A stretch of 64,000 nt of DNA from Hofstenia miamia (taxonomy: Eukaryota; Xenacoelomorpha; Acoela): assembly GCA_004352715.1 (NCBI GenBank), contig SCFE01000115.1:679955-743954 (forward strand), read 5' to 3'. A program made the translations under genes and the position numbers. Shown one piece after another: positions 1 through 13,100 of this stretch (its first letter is position 1; every line of letters begins with the position of its first letter). The notes below the pieces were generated by a model. That model saw only the letters and a list, made by a program, of their open reading frames with translations, had not been told where the DNA came from and ran no database searches.

Positions 1-1375
1 CAGGGAAAACATAATAACAATGATGATAAATACTCTGAGATTTCTGGGAGTGTCTTCCAATTGCTGTAGCGCACTATGGTTAATGTGGTAATGAATCTAT
101 GAAAACTCATAAAGATTGCTGGCAGATTAGCCATTCATTTGAAAACAACGACAAGAATAGCAAGGAAAGATCTTTTGACCCGTTTATGGATTGTTTTAAC
201 TCGCTGCACTGATTGTGCAATTATTGCAAGAACACCGTCACAGTGATGCTCATCACTATAATTTCTACTATTGCACCTATTCATCTCTATCAACCTGACA
301 ACCTGATGTGATTGTATTCCTCCTCCTGTAACATTTAAGACCGATGTATTTCGTATTTATAAATCTAAGACTAATGTTAATATTAATTTGTAAATTTAAG
401 AATTGTGAAAATGTTGAATTGAAAATTTATAACTAATGCAAATGTTGATTTATAATTTTATTTTATAATTTAGTAAATCTCTGATTAAAATATACAATTC
501 CACAAAAAAGAAAATATGAGAGCAATTCTAACAGGTTTTTCTCTAATTAATGTCTTTTACATTATATAGCTTTAAAGATATCGGAAGTCGTTGAATTGTT
601 CTAAACTAGTTCAGAAATTGTATTTTATATATAAAATCAATTATTTGAAATATTCTGTTAAAGAAATATTAAAAATATCAGCTATGATATTTGAATTCTC
701 AAATGACAATGTCTTATATTTCTCTGAATTTAGTCATTGTTTTCTTACTCAACAGCAATTTAACCACAATTTCATTTTCTTGTAAAGATATATTTTAATT
801 TAAATGTGGAAAATTCTAATTTTATTTCTAATTTTTGTTGAAATTGGCTGAAGAAATTGCCTCACCAACAGGACCAACACCAACAACGCCTAAATCACCA
901 ACAGTAGACACTTCTTCAAAAATAACTCAATGCATTGAATTTTAAAAAAATGTCACATTTTACTTCTATTTCTGACTTTTAATTAATACAAAAATCACTT
1001 CAATAAGGATTACATAGTGCTTACATTGCATTGAATTACAATTATTAACAAAAAACTTATAGATATATGAATATTAATTCAATATTAATAAAAAATGTTT
1101 TTAGAAGACAGCAGGAACTGTAATAATTTTTGTAATTATAAAAAAAATTATTTTTCAATTTTCTTCACGTAAAAATACTCGAAAATTGAAAATCGAGCTC
1201 CATACTTCTGTGCATAATAATAGTCATACATACTAAGTCTTTCAATAAGTTTGTAGAATGAAATGCTTAGAAATAATGAACTAAGTTGTAATTTCGTTTG
1301 TAAGTTGATCGATGTTAATTATGTTCACATGCAATAAACTGCCCACTTTGTTTTGTTCGTTCAGTCATAAAAAGA
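1..1375. other. AT-rich intergenic DNA, no gene seen
   Basis: I see no credible coding stretch, RNA gene or transposon end on either strand. The base composition is strongly AT with A/T runs. The right part abuts the mariner remnant, whose 5' inverted terminus I could not find here. Confidence 0.5.
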
Positions 1376-2443
1376 CTACAAACTCATTGAATCAATGTAG
1401 AAAATTGAATCGTCACTGATTGAATTCAGATCCGTCATCAAATTCCTAGTCAAAGAAGGTTCTTCAGCGAATGAAATCATGCAACGGATGACTAAGATCC
1501 ACCAGCAAAATCCTCCAAATATTCCAAAGTCACCAAGTGGACCGTAGAGTTCAAGAGAAGCCATCAATCCTTAGTCAGGTTGACCCTTGGAGGTGACGAA
1601 CCCAGAAGTCATCCGGCGTGTGGGGGAGCTTGTGATTACTGATCGCCGTTTTAGGGTCAAGGAAGTCTGTATTTCAGAAGGGAGCGCTTTTACAATTCCT
1701 CACGATAATCTGCATCTCTCAGAGATGGGTGCCTCGAAGCCTGCATGTGCAAGATCCATGGCAGTGGATGCGCCTCAGCTCACAACTTCTGGAACTTTAC
1801 AGGAGAGATACAGAAGACTCCCACTTGCGACTTACGACTGGAAATGAGACCTGGGTGCACCACTGCGATCCTGAGAGCAAGATCGCCTCAATGCAGTGGA
1901 AGCACAGCGAATCGCCAACTCCAAAAGTTTCGGACTAAGTCTTCTAGGATTAAATGGTCTTCTGCTTATCGATTACTTGCCCAGAAGGTCTATCATCATT
2001 AGTCCGTACTACTCGGATCTGATGGTCAAGTTTCATCGAACCATCAAGAAGAAAAGGCGAGGATTTCTGACTCGTAGTATGCTCCTTCTGAATGACAGTG
2101 CGCTACTGCAAATGTACCGCGGGGCACAAGCCGCAATCAATAAAATGTGCTTCGAACAGTTGGTTCACCTAGCCTACAATCTCAAACTGGCCTTAGCGAT
2201 TTCAACTGATTGAAGACCGATATTCGGGGAAGGCGCTTTAGAGACGATGAGGAGCTGAAATCCGCCGTAGATGAGAGGTTCAACCTCAAGCCACAAGACT
2301 TCTTCCATGCGGGAATTGGGGCACGTCAGCACCGATGATCTAAGTGAATTACAGTTAGGGAAGATATGTGGTGATACTTTTGTTTTTATGAATTATACAT
2401 GTATATGAAGTAAAATTCTACGAATATTTTGAACACCCCTGGT
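1376..2443 (+). mobile_element. Decayed mariner transposon with transposase pseudogene
   Basis: Pieces in all three plus-strand frames line up in order with a mariner (Tc1/mariner superfamily, DD34D) transposase. First comes an N-terminal helix-turn-helix part around 1420-1560, then the linker and HTH block near 1590-1700. The block TGNETWVHH lies near 1845-1870, GLLLIDYLP near 1955-1985, LLLNDSA near 2085-2100, and the C-terminal block ending DFFHAGI near 2300-2330. The first catalytic Asp, normally in TGDETW, reads Asn here. The block carrying the third catalytic Asp is unrecognisable. Several frameshifts and stops break the frame, so this is a dead copy. A plausible 3' inverted terminus (GAACACCCCTGG followed by TA) lies at about 2423-2443. 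No matching 5' terminus is visible, so the left end may be lost. Confidence 0.8.
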
Positions 2444-2496
2444 ACATTATCTTCATATCTGCATTTTTCTAAGCCGTTGCATTTTCGTTTCGTGTT

Positions 2497-2905
2497 NNNN
2501 NNNNNNNNNNNNNNNNNNNNNNNNNNNNNNNNNNNNNNNNNNNNNNNNNNNNNNNNNNNNNNNNNNNNNNNNNNNNNNNNNNNNNNNNNNNNNNNNNNNN
2601 NNNNNNNNNNNNNNNNNNNNNNNNNNNNNNNNNNNNNNNNNNNNNNNNNNNNNNNNNNNNNNNNNNNNNNNNNNNNNNNNNNNNNNNNNNNNNNNNNNNN
2701 NNNNNNNNNNNNNNNNNNNNNNNNNNNNNNNNNNNNNNNNNNNNNNNNNNNNNNNNNNNNNNNNNNNNNNNNNNNNNNNNNNNNNNNNNNNNNNNNNNNN
2801 NNNNNNNNNNNNNNNNNNNNNNNNNNNNNNNNNNNNNNNNNNNNNNNNNNNNNNNNNNNNNNNNNNNNNNNNNNNNNNNNNNNNNNNNNNNNNNNNNNNN
2901 NNNNN
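2497..2905. other. Assembly gap (409 N)
   Basis: The run of N ends directly in a (TA)n tract, the likely cause of the break. Confidence 0.95.
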
Positions 2906-3398
2906 ATATATATATATATATATATATATATATAGCTACAGTAAAAAGTGAGAAAAAAATTTTCATATACAAATTACAGTACACAAGCTTTTCACACCAT
3001 TAAAGTGCCATGCTCTGGACCAACACATTTAGGCAATCACACACAATTTACAACATTACCCAAAAACAAAGCAGCTGGGGCCATTTACTTTATTAATTTT
3101 CACTAAATATTTCTCACCGAGATGTAAGAAACGTTGTGCAATATTTTTAGTCTACTGGAACAAAAGATAGCAAATCTGTACTCAAGATATCCGGTATGAA
3201 CCCAAAAACATTCTACAGAAACTTCAACAAAAGAAATGAATGGAAAAGATTTGTCAAAATTGCTTTACAAAATTTAAAACTCATTGAAGTCAACCGCTCA
3301 TTTGAACTTAATTTGCCGTCGATTGAAATAAACTTAGTTACTGTGTGTGTTTTTGTTGCAAAGAGATTGAAAATATTCTGTTTCTTATTTTTTACCCG

Positions 3399-3430
<32 letters not shown>

Positions 3431-3511
3431 NGAGCATGGCACTTTAATGGTGTGAAAAGCTTGTGTACTGTAATTTGTATATGAAAATTTTTTTCTCACT
3501 TTTTACTGTAG

Positions 3512-3543
<32 letters not shown>
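2906..3543. repeat. Fold-back inverted repeat around a single-N join
   Basis: Positions 2906-3015 reappear as their exact reverse complement at 3432-3543, immediately after a lone N at 3431. Both arms end in (TA)n tracts, and a third (TA)n tract lies at 3402-3430. Perfect identity plus the lone N points to a contig placed against its own reverse complement. The 3016-3401 spacer shows no gene. Confidence 0.8.
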
Positions 3544-3546
<3 letters not shown>

Positions 3547-4282
3547 AATATATATGCTGTTTTAATCTAGAACATTTCCCAAAGTTATATAGGTAGCTGA
3601 AGTTTCCAACGCAAGTTTCAAACAATTAGCTATATTTTTAGCAAATTATAAATTTTGATATTTTCTATGTAGCATTCTTTGCAAAACTTTAACCAGTTTT
3701 TCAATTTTCAGAGCATTTAAATTGTGAATACATTAGCTAGTTTAGTTAGTTTATATTTGAATGATAATTGAAATGTAGCATTATAAAAAATTTTATTTTA
3801 CATTAACCTCATTTGAAGAATAAATCAGTAAACAAAAAAACATGTAAACATTTTCTGCTAATTCCAAACATAGTTACAACTTTAGTAGGATGTTTCAAAC
3901 TTCTCGCCTGCCATTTGCACTTGAATGTGTTTCCTTACGAAAATCTTTCAAATTAGTTTTGCATGTCCTTTCTCAGATTAGAAATGCAAACGTTCAAACT
4001 TCATTATTTTAACGAAGTTTCTTAAATTTTCAAGTGAAATCTTGCAAATTATATTTTCTTTTTTGAAAGTTAAAATACACATTAAAAAGCTGAAAAACTC
4101 AATTTATTGCAAAATTATTGACAGATTGTAAAAAAAGAAATTAATTGTTTTATTCAAATTGCAATAATATAGCCTACTGAAACAATAAAAGTTTCTCAAT
4201 CCTTACATCTTCAAAAAAAAATTGTAAACGCTTATAGCTCAAAGACTATTAACTCTATGCTCCTCTTTCTTTTACCCACTTA
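3544..4282. other. AT-rich DNA, nothing recognised
   Basis: No open frame with family resemblance and no terminal repeats were seen. Confidence 0.45.
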
Positions 4283-4314
4283 ATATTTTATTAAGAACTG
4301 TAAAGTTGCAGTGC

Positions 4315-4368
<54 letters not shown>

Positions 4369-4480
4369 GTACAATCAATAACAGGTACGTTTGACAAGCA
4401 CCGATCTCATGAACTCCTAGACCAAGCATTCATTGCAGATTGCAGGGTAAATATAATGTGTAATGATTATTACAACATAC
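4283..4480 (+). repeat. Diverged repeat copy 1 with expanded (TA)n
   Basis: This segment aligns, with scattered substitutions, to 5326-5490. Copy 1 carries about 48 bp of (TA)n at 4318-4366 where copy 2 has only a short TATATAT followed by unique bases. The microsatellite therefore grew after the duplication. The two copies flank the Gypsy integrase fossil in the same orientation. Confidence 0.75.
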
Positions 4481-4529
4481 AACATCTTTCCCTTCAACTT
4501 TTGAGTCAAGTGAATCTTTGATGAGAATC

Positions 4530-5300
4530 AATAGGGCATCCAAAAAAACTGGGGTGATTTTCTTATACGCTCGGGTCGTCCTCTCCTGTATTCACTGCTT
4601 GGATTGGCATATTCTTGAGCTTCATCCTCAATTTCCTTCTTTTTACAGTTATCTTCTCATTCTGCTGTAGGAAGGTCTTCAGTTTGTAGAGGTATATCAT
4701 TGAAGTCATTAAAATAAGTGGTATGCTTTGAAAGTTTAGGATGGATTCTCAAATGAAATGGTCCTATTTCTTCGAATAATGCTATTATTTATTCTTAACA
4801 TGTAAGACCTGGGAGCCTTAGCTTTCCCAATTATTGTTCCAATTGCACTGTCTAATGATACAACACAAACAATCGCTACAAGATTTAGTTCTTGTAATTT
4901 ACATGTTTGCCGATTGTAAGACTTTTCTTGTGATAATCTATATTTTCTTTAATTTCTTTTAAATTCAGTTTGGGAAACTACTTTTGGTATGAGTGCACTC
5001 CTTGTCATAAATACATTTGAATGTAGGTGTTGGCTAAAGAATATTTGAGATGCGCGAATATGCACAAAAAGATAAAGGCGTATTGTTTTAGTCCATCAAT
5101 GCGATTCTGTAGTCACGATTTTTCTTGAAAATCTTCTTGAATGCCTTAACTCCTTTCTCACTGTATGTTGCAATGATATCTAGACCTTGTACAAAAGTCC
5201 TAAACTCAGCAGAGCCAAAAGGATTGTTGTCTGCAACAATCTCATGTGGAATTCCATGTTATGAAAAGATGTCTTTTAATTTTCAAAATCCATTATCTCT
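4530..5300 (-). pseudogene. Gypsy-type LTR retrotransposon integrase fossil
   Basis: Read on the minus strand, 5290-5100 gives the integrase core with HGIPHEIVADN followed by an SAEF block. This is the usual second catalytic Asp region of Ty3/Gypsy integrases (HGIPxxxxSDNGP). Farther on, 4880-4740 gives AKAPRSYMLR and a RRNR block, the C-terminal chromatin-facing part of Gypsy pol. Near 4560 there is RRGRPERIRKSPQFF, resembling the tail after that domain. Stops and frame changes occur throughout, so the copy is dead. No LTRs, primer-binding site or reverse transcriptase part was found nearby, so only the pol 3' end remains. Confidence 0.7.
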
Positions 5301-5325
5301 GTCACCATGTAACAGAAATTTAACT

Positions 5326-5490
5326 AATATTTTATTAGGAACTGCAAAGTTACAGTGTTGCATATATATTGCTAAAATGTACAATCAATAACAGGTACGT
5401 TTGACTAGCACCGATCTTATGAACTCCCTGATCAAGCATTCGTTGCAGGTTGCACAATAAATATAGTGTGTAATGATTATTACTACCAAT
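5326..5490 (+). repeat. Diverged repeat copy 2
   Basis: This is the partner of 4283-4480, about 1 kb apart and in direct orientation. It lacks the long (TA)n expansion, so it preserves the older state. Confidence 0.75.
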
Positions 5491-6595
5491 ACAAATACAA
5501 CACATATCAAGAAACAGTCAAAGTTCTTTGTTCCTTCCATGGGCTCAAAGCCTCATAAGCGCATAAACATTTGGTATGGAGAGAATATATATTTTATTAA
5601 AAATTCGAAATGCTTAAAAAAATGTTTATATTTTAAAAAGCTTCAGCCACATATATACATTTTAATAGAAATTTTCAACATTGCATTAAGGTAGCTTGTA
5701 AGCAACGATGATCACATTTTATGAAAATTTTTCATTTTTGGAATTTTTACATTTCTAATTAATTCTTTTTGCTTACAACATTTCATAACCAGAATTTGTC
5801 AGAAAATGAAATATAAACAATTGCAAGTCAGAAATGATGTACTGTACCGTGCTACCATATAGGGTGTGATGTGTAAGCCAATCAATGGGATTTTCCACTA
5901 ACCTTTGCAAAAATGATTTATTGGACCTCTTGTTTAAATCATCGATTTAAAATTATTTTTTGCTAAAGTTTACTGAAATTTTACTGTATATTGCTGTGAT
6001 AAGTAGTTAGAACTTAAGCTAAAGTCTTTTTAGATATCTCTGTAAATTTTAATTTTATGACTGTCATCCGTTTTTAATTATTTTGCGTAGCACCATTTTT
6101 GGAAATAAGTTCAGTAACCTAAAAAATACTAGAAGCTCTAAAAATATCATTTGAACACTGTATTTTTTTTGTCAAAAGATATGATTGAAAAACTAAAGCC
6201 TTAAAAAACTTAATTAGTTCTCATGAAAACGCAAACTTTTAACAAATATTCATGTAATTTGATATAGTATCAGTCTTCTGGTATAATGTTTAGGAGGATT
6301 GGGCTGAATTTAAATAAATTCATTCCCCACTTTACCTTAAATCATGCTCATGCCCAACGATATTAAAATTTGCTAATAGGCCTTGGAGAGTTTGTTGCAC
6401 ATTTGGAAAACTGTCCTTTAAAATGTACGCTAGGTGGTTAAAGAAAATTGTAAATTATTGCTTCACAGTTGAAATCTGACAAAATTTTTGTTATGCAATG
6501 CATTCCATATTTGATTACGATATAGTTGATTTCAGTTAAAAAATTAAGACGCATTATAAAACCCCGAAAATTTGCAGTAATAAAGAGTTTGATAA
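5491..6595. other. AT-rich DNA downstream of the receptor gene, no gene seen
   Basis: No coding resemblance was found. It lies 3' of the minus-strand receptor. Confidence 0.45.
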
Positions 6596-6601
6596 TTTAT
6601 T
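6596..6601 (-). terminator. Candidate polyadenylation signal of the aminergic receptor
   Basis: AATAAA on the minus strand, about 170 bases after the receptor stop codon at 6770. The distance is normal for a metazoan 3' UTR, but the genome is AT-rich and chance matches are common. Confidence 0.4.
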
Positions 6602-6769
6602 TAAAACAGATTTTTCCAAGCTCAATCAAAAGTATATTTATACTTGATTCACGCTCCGAAATTGGTAAGATTGTATTTCTAGTTTCTTGAATTGAAATAT
6701 GTGGTTTTTAGCATGTGTCAGGACATTCTATGTTAAAAATTAAACCACAATTAAATCTTTGACGTTGTT

Positions 6770-7191
6770 TTACTGAAAATCATTTATTTGATTTCTCTTA
6801 AGATTAAGTCTGAGTTGATGCTCTCGCCATTCCAATTGTTTGCCTTTTATGCTTTGCGAGTGGGTTTTTGAGTATCTATCCGAATTGTCTCTTTGTGGGA
6901 CGCATTGTCCGTTCCAGTAGAAGGACAGAAATCGAACTAGTCCGTTTTCAAAGTACAGTGAGTAAGCGGCCCTTCGAAATGTAGCATTGGTAAAGACATA
7001 CAGAAAAGGATTTATCAAACTATTTGTGTAAACCAACCAAACAGAAAGATTGTACGTGAAGTCCCCTACACAGCTTGCACAAGGCCATTTAATGCTGGAC
7101 ATAATTGAAAACGGAAGCCAACAAATCACAGCTGCTATAACAAGCGGCATCAATATATACGCAGTCTTTCTTTGTTTTGACATTGAGGGAA
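6770..7191 (-). CDS. Receptor last exon: TM6, TM7 and C-terminal tail
   Basis: The exon follows a GTTTAG acceptor (exon start 7193 or 7191). A basic SKQRK stretch enters TM6 with CWLP, then a short extracellular loop with two Cys, then TM7 with WLVYTNSLINPFLY. Trp7.40 and Tyr7.43 are the aminergic pair, and NPFLY is the NPxxY switch. Helix 8 and a tail of about 70 residues, rich in Arg, Gln and Asn, run to the stop. Joining this exon to the best donor at 11717 does not keep phase. Either the alternative donor in the CCTA|GTAGAA context is used, or one more exon lies in the 4.5 kb intron. Confidence 0.85.
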
Positions 7192-10100
7192 CTCTAAACG
7201 GTAAAAAAACATTAAATATTCACTTTTGCAGTCACAAAGATTTATAATTCAAACACAGCTAGAAATTTGAAAATGATTTTGTTACTCCCACTATGCAATT
7301 AATATTCATGTTTCATTGCTTTGCTCGTAATTTTTTTTGTTGATTTCTCAAGTGCTTCCATATCAGGTGTGGTTGAGCAATGGATTTGAGCAAATACGAT
7401 ATTCTATATCCAATATGTTCAATACGGATGGGGATTTGAGCTATAGTTTGCTGATTGTATCCCTTTACGATCGATGTATCGTATGAGATGAATTTAATAT
7501 AAATGCGAACTGGATAAAACACTATATGTAGAGAATAAATCATGACACCCAGTATCATATATATACAGATGGCCTATGTTCAGTTGCTGATACAGAAGAG
7601 CCCGGGCGCGCGCCCACCCGCCCCTTCTATAAATAAAAAAATTCTTTAAAATTGTGCAGTAAAAATTGCATTGAGACATTTTTAATTATTCAATTATGTA
7701 CATTTTGTTTTACCTCACCCTCCCCCTAAATATTTCTGTTCCATAAATCTGTAACGAAATAGGTCTATATTTTGAGACTATGTAAAATTATAAAAGAAAA
7801 AGGTCCTTGCAGTTTACGACATTGCATTCATGCTATGCTGCATTTTAGATGCATGCTCTTAAATAAATGCAAAACTGAATGATATTTTAACAAGTTGACT
7901 ACGTTCTGCTAGACAGAAGCACTACATAAAATGAAAAGAATTGTTTATATATGTAATTCCATTGTACATGAGCCTGTCTGCGAATTAGAATTATAATTGC
8001 AAGAGGTTTTTTAGGTAATTGATTTCATAAATTTTGCTTAGACAGCATCTTTGCCTTAACCTATAGGACTCGGGACATATTTAATTACTGTTCATTATAA
8101 AGGATATTGCATACATGTATGGCACAAAATCTTACTTGAAAAATGCTATGATAGGATTCTTTTCTGTTTTATCTGACTGAAGTCTTTTGCTTTCAATTTT
8201 CTAAAAACATTTTAAGTAATTTCTGTAAAGATTCAAGTTTTTATTAGGCCGCACTCCTACTTCAACCTTTGTATATTTAATGGCTCATTCCCTAAAAGTG
8301 CAAAGTTCTAAGCCACGAAATAGTAAAATAATTTATAATAACTAATAAATTTTCGATGACTAACTTATGGTGTTACATTTCAATTAAAATTAAGTCGCAC
8401 ACTAAAAGAAGCAAATATTAAAATTTTCATTGAAATTTACTACTGCAACATACAGCCCTTGTCAGAATGGATGCCTTCTCTCTTTTCTCTTCACACTATG
8501 AAGATTATGAATGTATAGTTATGCTACTGTATAAATGCAATAACACTTAATAACTTGCAGCTATGATACCAGTGCAATTGCTTGATTTTAATATTCGCTT
8601 GAAATTTTTTTAAGTATTACATGTGTGTATAGAAGTTTTCAACGATTTTTTTGAAGTAGTCTTGAGTATCGTAGAGATCCATAGTTTTTCTGATACTTTC
8701 CCTCATTTTTTTGTCTTCGCTAGTTTTTCTTAATGTGATTAAGTTTGAAACTACGTGAATTTAAGAGGTAGAATTTTCACGCATTCCAATGTTAAAGAAA
8801 TGCAAGAACTGAGCAAGTATAGGTAAAAGAACTGCATCCAGGAAAACATAAAACATTCTTCTTGTCAATACGAAGAAAGTTGGTTAGAGTGCTGAAGAGT
8901 AATAGTAGACTCTTGAAATACTAATAGGCTTGGAATTGTCAGCTTTTTATGTATATACATACTTTTGTAGGCTTAATTTTATATATTACTAATAGTTACG
9001 AACTTTTTTGGTTTCCATCCATTCTACACGGGTGATTTAAAATTGTGATTGTTATTTTTTGTTGATTTCTGTTAGACTATTAGCTTCCCCCATGCGCACA
9101 AAATATAACCTTAATAAATTGTAAAAATATGAAAAATAGGCATTTGTGATTTAACTTAAGTAATTCAACGGTCTTGAATTAGTTGTATTTGGTTAGCCTT
9201 TGGCTTCACTTCGCTGATCAGACTCAACACAGATCAGCGCTCTGCCTGACAGGGGTTGCCAGAGAATTTTGATAAATCTTAGTAATCAATTCTAGAGTTT
9301 AAGTTCGGGACCTAGATCATGGTTTTACCCACTGCTCAGTCGATCGACTGCGACAGTAACTCCGGCTTTTTAGGAAATACCGTGAAAGATTTTGAAAAAG
9401 GACGGTTTTTTCTGAATAAAGTCAATGTGGTAATTCAATTGAGCTTTGCAAAGTTTTGTGAGCTCTAATTTTCGGTATCAGAGAAATATTTGACTAGATA
9501 TGTTACACGAAAAACAACTTTCATAACAATATGAGTTGTATCTACTCTTGTGGTGCTCGTTTCCTATGTAAAGTTCCAGGAGCAATAGATTCTTACATCT
9601 CTGTTAATAAGTTAGTTTGATCCAAAACATCAAGCTTACAAGAAGAGTTTCATTTTTTCAAGGTAATACCTCTTCAAAAATGACCTTGAAATATATGAGA
9701 TACCACTTCTTAATGATGAAAAATCAAGAGTTTCTGATTTTAACCTCATAGAAATAAAAAATGTGACTTGTAGGCCTGCCGCCAGGAAGAAAATTATTCA
9801 TTTTTTGAGAAGTTTATCTTTTCCTAAACAAATGCACAATGCTATAAAGAACTATGGATATCAACAAAGCAGTGATAACATAGATTACTTTTTTAATCTA
9901 GTTTCATCATTCCTTTTAATTTGCTTAGTTTATTCCAGTTTTTGTGCACATCTTTTTACATTTCGGATTGTTTATGCTATGTGCCTACATTGTATGGGAA
10001 CTTCCTAAGTGGCCATTGTAATTTAGAGGTGTCAGGAGGTGTCCAGTCGAAACTGCTCTCTGCCAACGTTGGAGTTCCCCCAAGGAACGATAAACAGTCT

Positions 10101-13100
10101 TACCTGCTTCATTTAATTCGTGGACGATACGTACGATTCTTCAGAAATCGGTGATGCTATTTCTGTAAGGATATCTTCTGACTGCATACGCCATATGATG
10201 TCGCTCCAGGTGCAATGAATAAGCTGAGAAGTTCTTTGCAATGAACTTGCACTTAAATTAATAGGAGAAGACAGAAGTAGAAGTAGTGATCAATTTTGGC
10301 AAAATTTTTGTTTCTCCAATTCTTCGCATTGAAAAAAAACGCAGGTGAGAAACCTAAGAATCGCTGTTGATGACAAACTAACTTTTTTGAATCACCTACG
10401 CTGAAATGCAGAGAAACGCTGGTTTTACATAGTATTTGTGCCAATTCGGCAGATCATCAGAGATGCTTTTCTGAAACTCTATGGAAAATTGAAAAAGAAG
10501 ATAAAGTAGGCCTCTGCTAGATGATACTTTTAGGCTTGAGTCGAGTTTGAACCCTAACTAGAGAGTTTGAGTCGAGTTAAAAATATATTTAGACCTATTT
10601 TTCTCCTTCGATATAACTAGATATATTGTCCTACCCTATATAAATGTACGACACGACAGAAATGCCACATGTTAAACTAGATTACAAAAATCAAGTCTGA
10701 TGGCTGACAATTTAAGAAAATAGTTAAGCGTAGATTCATTTTTCGACATTACATAAATAATTGAACAAAAATTGATCCCATTTAAGCTAATATCAAGTTC
10801 GTTTTGAGTACTCGAAATGTTCAGTTGAGATTTTGACCTCGAGTCGAGTTCGAGAACTCTCAGAGATAAGGTAGAGACCATGGTTTGTATTCTATCTTGG
10901 CCGAAACAACTCCGTATGTCTCGCATCACCTGCGCTTTAGAGATAACTAGGATTTATGGTCGTTTAAAATACAAGTTTTATTGCATTTCATCATGTTCAC
11001 TAATATTTGGAATCACTGAATTAAAAAATTTCTTAGTAAAATATGTCTTTAATAATAATTGGCAGATGGGACAGTCTTTTTTTAGGACGCTGATCTTAAT
11101 AATCAAATTTTCACTTAGTAATTCCATTTTGCATTTATTGCAAAACAATGTGTATTAAGTTAAAGGGATGTGTTAAGAACAGTAATACAATAGATTTTGC
11201 ATAACTTAAAAATGGACACAATTTATTTTCTTACCAAATCAGGTAAATCTTCCGACTCTCACAGAATTTTTCAAAAAAACTGTTACATGAAGCTGCAGCA
11301 ATGTTTTAAGCAATTTTCCAAGCCTCCCCTTAGAGCAATATAATCAATTTACACGCAACTTACTGAACTGCGTCATGACTATGTTTTTGTGGAACCATTA
11401 AGTCTTATGGGGTTTTATTGATCTCTTGGACTAACATGCGTATGTGACAATGAATGAAGAAAATATGATCACCGATTTCAGAATATTACTAATATTTTTG
11501 CCTAGAAATTTCATGGGAATAGCATGGAAAAGAACTGGAGCCCAATCCAATGGGAGTATGTAGATCTGGGAATCATTAGAATTCACAAATAATTAATATT
11601 TTACGGAAACATAAGATATGCTGAAAATTGGGGGAGCCATCCATTCTAGGCATGATTGTATATTACCGAAATACTTTTAAATTAAGCATGATTATGTAAA
11701 AATAATAGATGTCTTACATTTCTACTAGGACTGTCTCCTTTGAACTTAAAGTTTGTCCTTTGTTGGAAATTTGACATTTGAAATGATGACTGGGTTTTAC
11801 TTTTAACACTTCTTAAAGTATGAGCAGATTTAACTGGCAATGAGTATTTTCTTCCTTTTTTAAATGTTTGGATTGCATCGCCTTCGCTAACACCTTTTCT
11901 TCTGTTTAAACGCTTGTTGCGGGCTTCCATCTTCAATTGCGCAAAAGAGGAATTGCTATTTTCTGATAAATAAGTGTCTCTTCTCGTGTTTTGATTTTCT
12001 ACAAGTTCCTCTTGGATTACTTCACTTACATCACTATACTGATTATTGGTATTGTGATCGATGGACACTTCGGACGAGTGATCTATGTGGTGAAGATTTA
12101 ACTCCGAAAACCATCTCAAATCATTATAAATATTAACTTGTCTAACATATGAATCTAACATGACAAGATTTTCTTCCATTTCCTCACTAGAAAACAAATT
12201 CGAACTGTTTTGATTGGAAGAAAGATTTTGCTGTTTTTGATCTGTTCTATAGTTCTGCTTCAAATTATAATTAGAAGTTTGCAGATCGCTGCTTAAGGAA
12301 TCTTTAGTGGGTCCAGCATCATCCTGGTCATTATTTAAGCTGAATACCACTGAAATAGTTGGCGATGCCGGATTACCAAAATCCTGAATTTGCTCTTCTT
12401 GCTCTGGAATCAGTGGGTGGAGTGTCAACTTGCTGTTGGAAGTCTGATTTATTCTGAATTGTTTTCTACTGCTTGAAAGATTTCTGAATAATTCATCGTT
12501 TCTCATTGTGGAATCATCTTGACTGTGTATGCTTTTATAACTTTGAAAACACTTCCCGCTTTCGAATTGAGCTTTCTGTGATCGAAGCTTATTTGCAGAA
12601 AATATGCGCTCTTTCATGTATTCATAGGATGTCCCTCTGAGCAAATTCTGCTTCATTACCTAAAAATACAAATTATTATTGTTATAAATAAATTGCATGG
12701 TTGAACGTGCAGAAAGTACAGTAATTCAAAAACTAGAACCCTTTTTTCATTGGTTAAGATCATTAAAATGTAGTCCAAAAGTCCAATTTTACCGTCATGG
12801 ATTACTCGATTTTTATAGCTTGGATTCGCTACTTCGCAATACTGAAAATTTTCTTGCAGCCAAGCCAACGTGAAAAATTGATTTGATTATTTTAAATATT
12901 TCTATCCGTATATAGTGCATCAATTTAACTTGAATTCCCACGATTCCATTGCAATTAAAAACTGCTAACAGCTTATATCCCTATATAGTACTACTAGTCC
13001 TTAAAATCCAGGCTTGTCGTGGGACAGTTTTTTTCTGTACCATTCCCATCCACATATGACTTGTCCCATTCCATCCCACGTCCAACGACAACCAATATTA

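Larger units (their letters stand above)
7192..11717 (-). other. Large receptor intron
   Basis: It holds a GC-rich palindromic island at 7601-7624 and a LINE reverse transcriptase fossil near 10.03-10.45 kb (listed separately). The rest is AT-rich with no coding resemblance that I can see. A short missing receptor exon could hide here. Confidence 0.55.

Noticed and set aside
591-785. Open frame of 64 codons
   Set aside because: AT-driven composition (Phe, Asn, Ile, Lys) with no motif and no splice context.
9180-9370. Possible tRNA-derived SINE (GC-richer, GGTCCCGAACTT-like box on the minus strand)
   Set aside because: No convincing A box at the right distance and no tail or target duplication.
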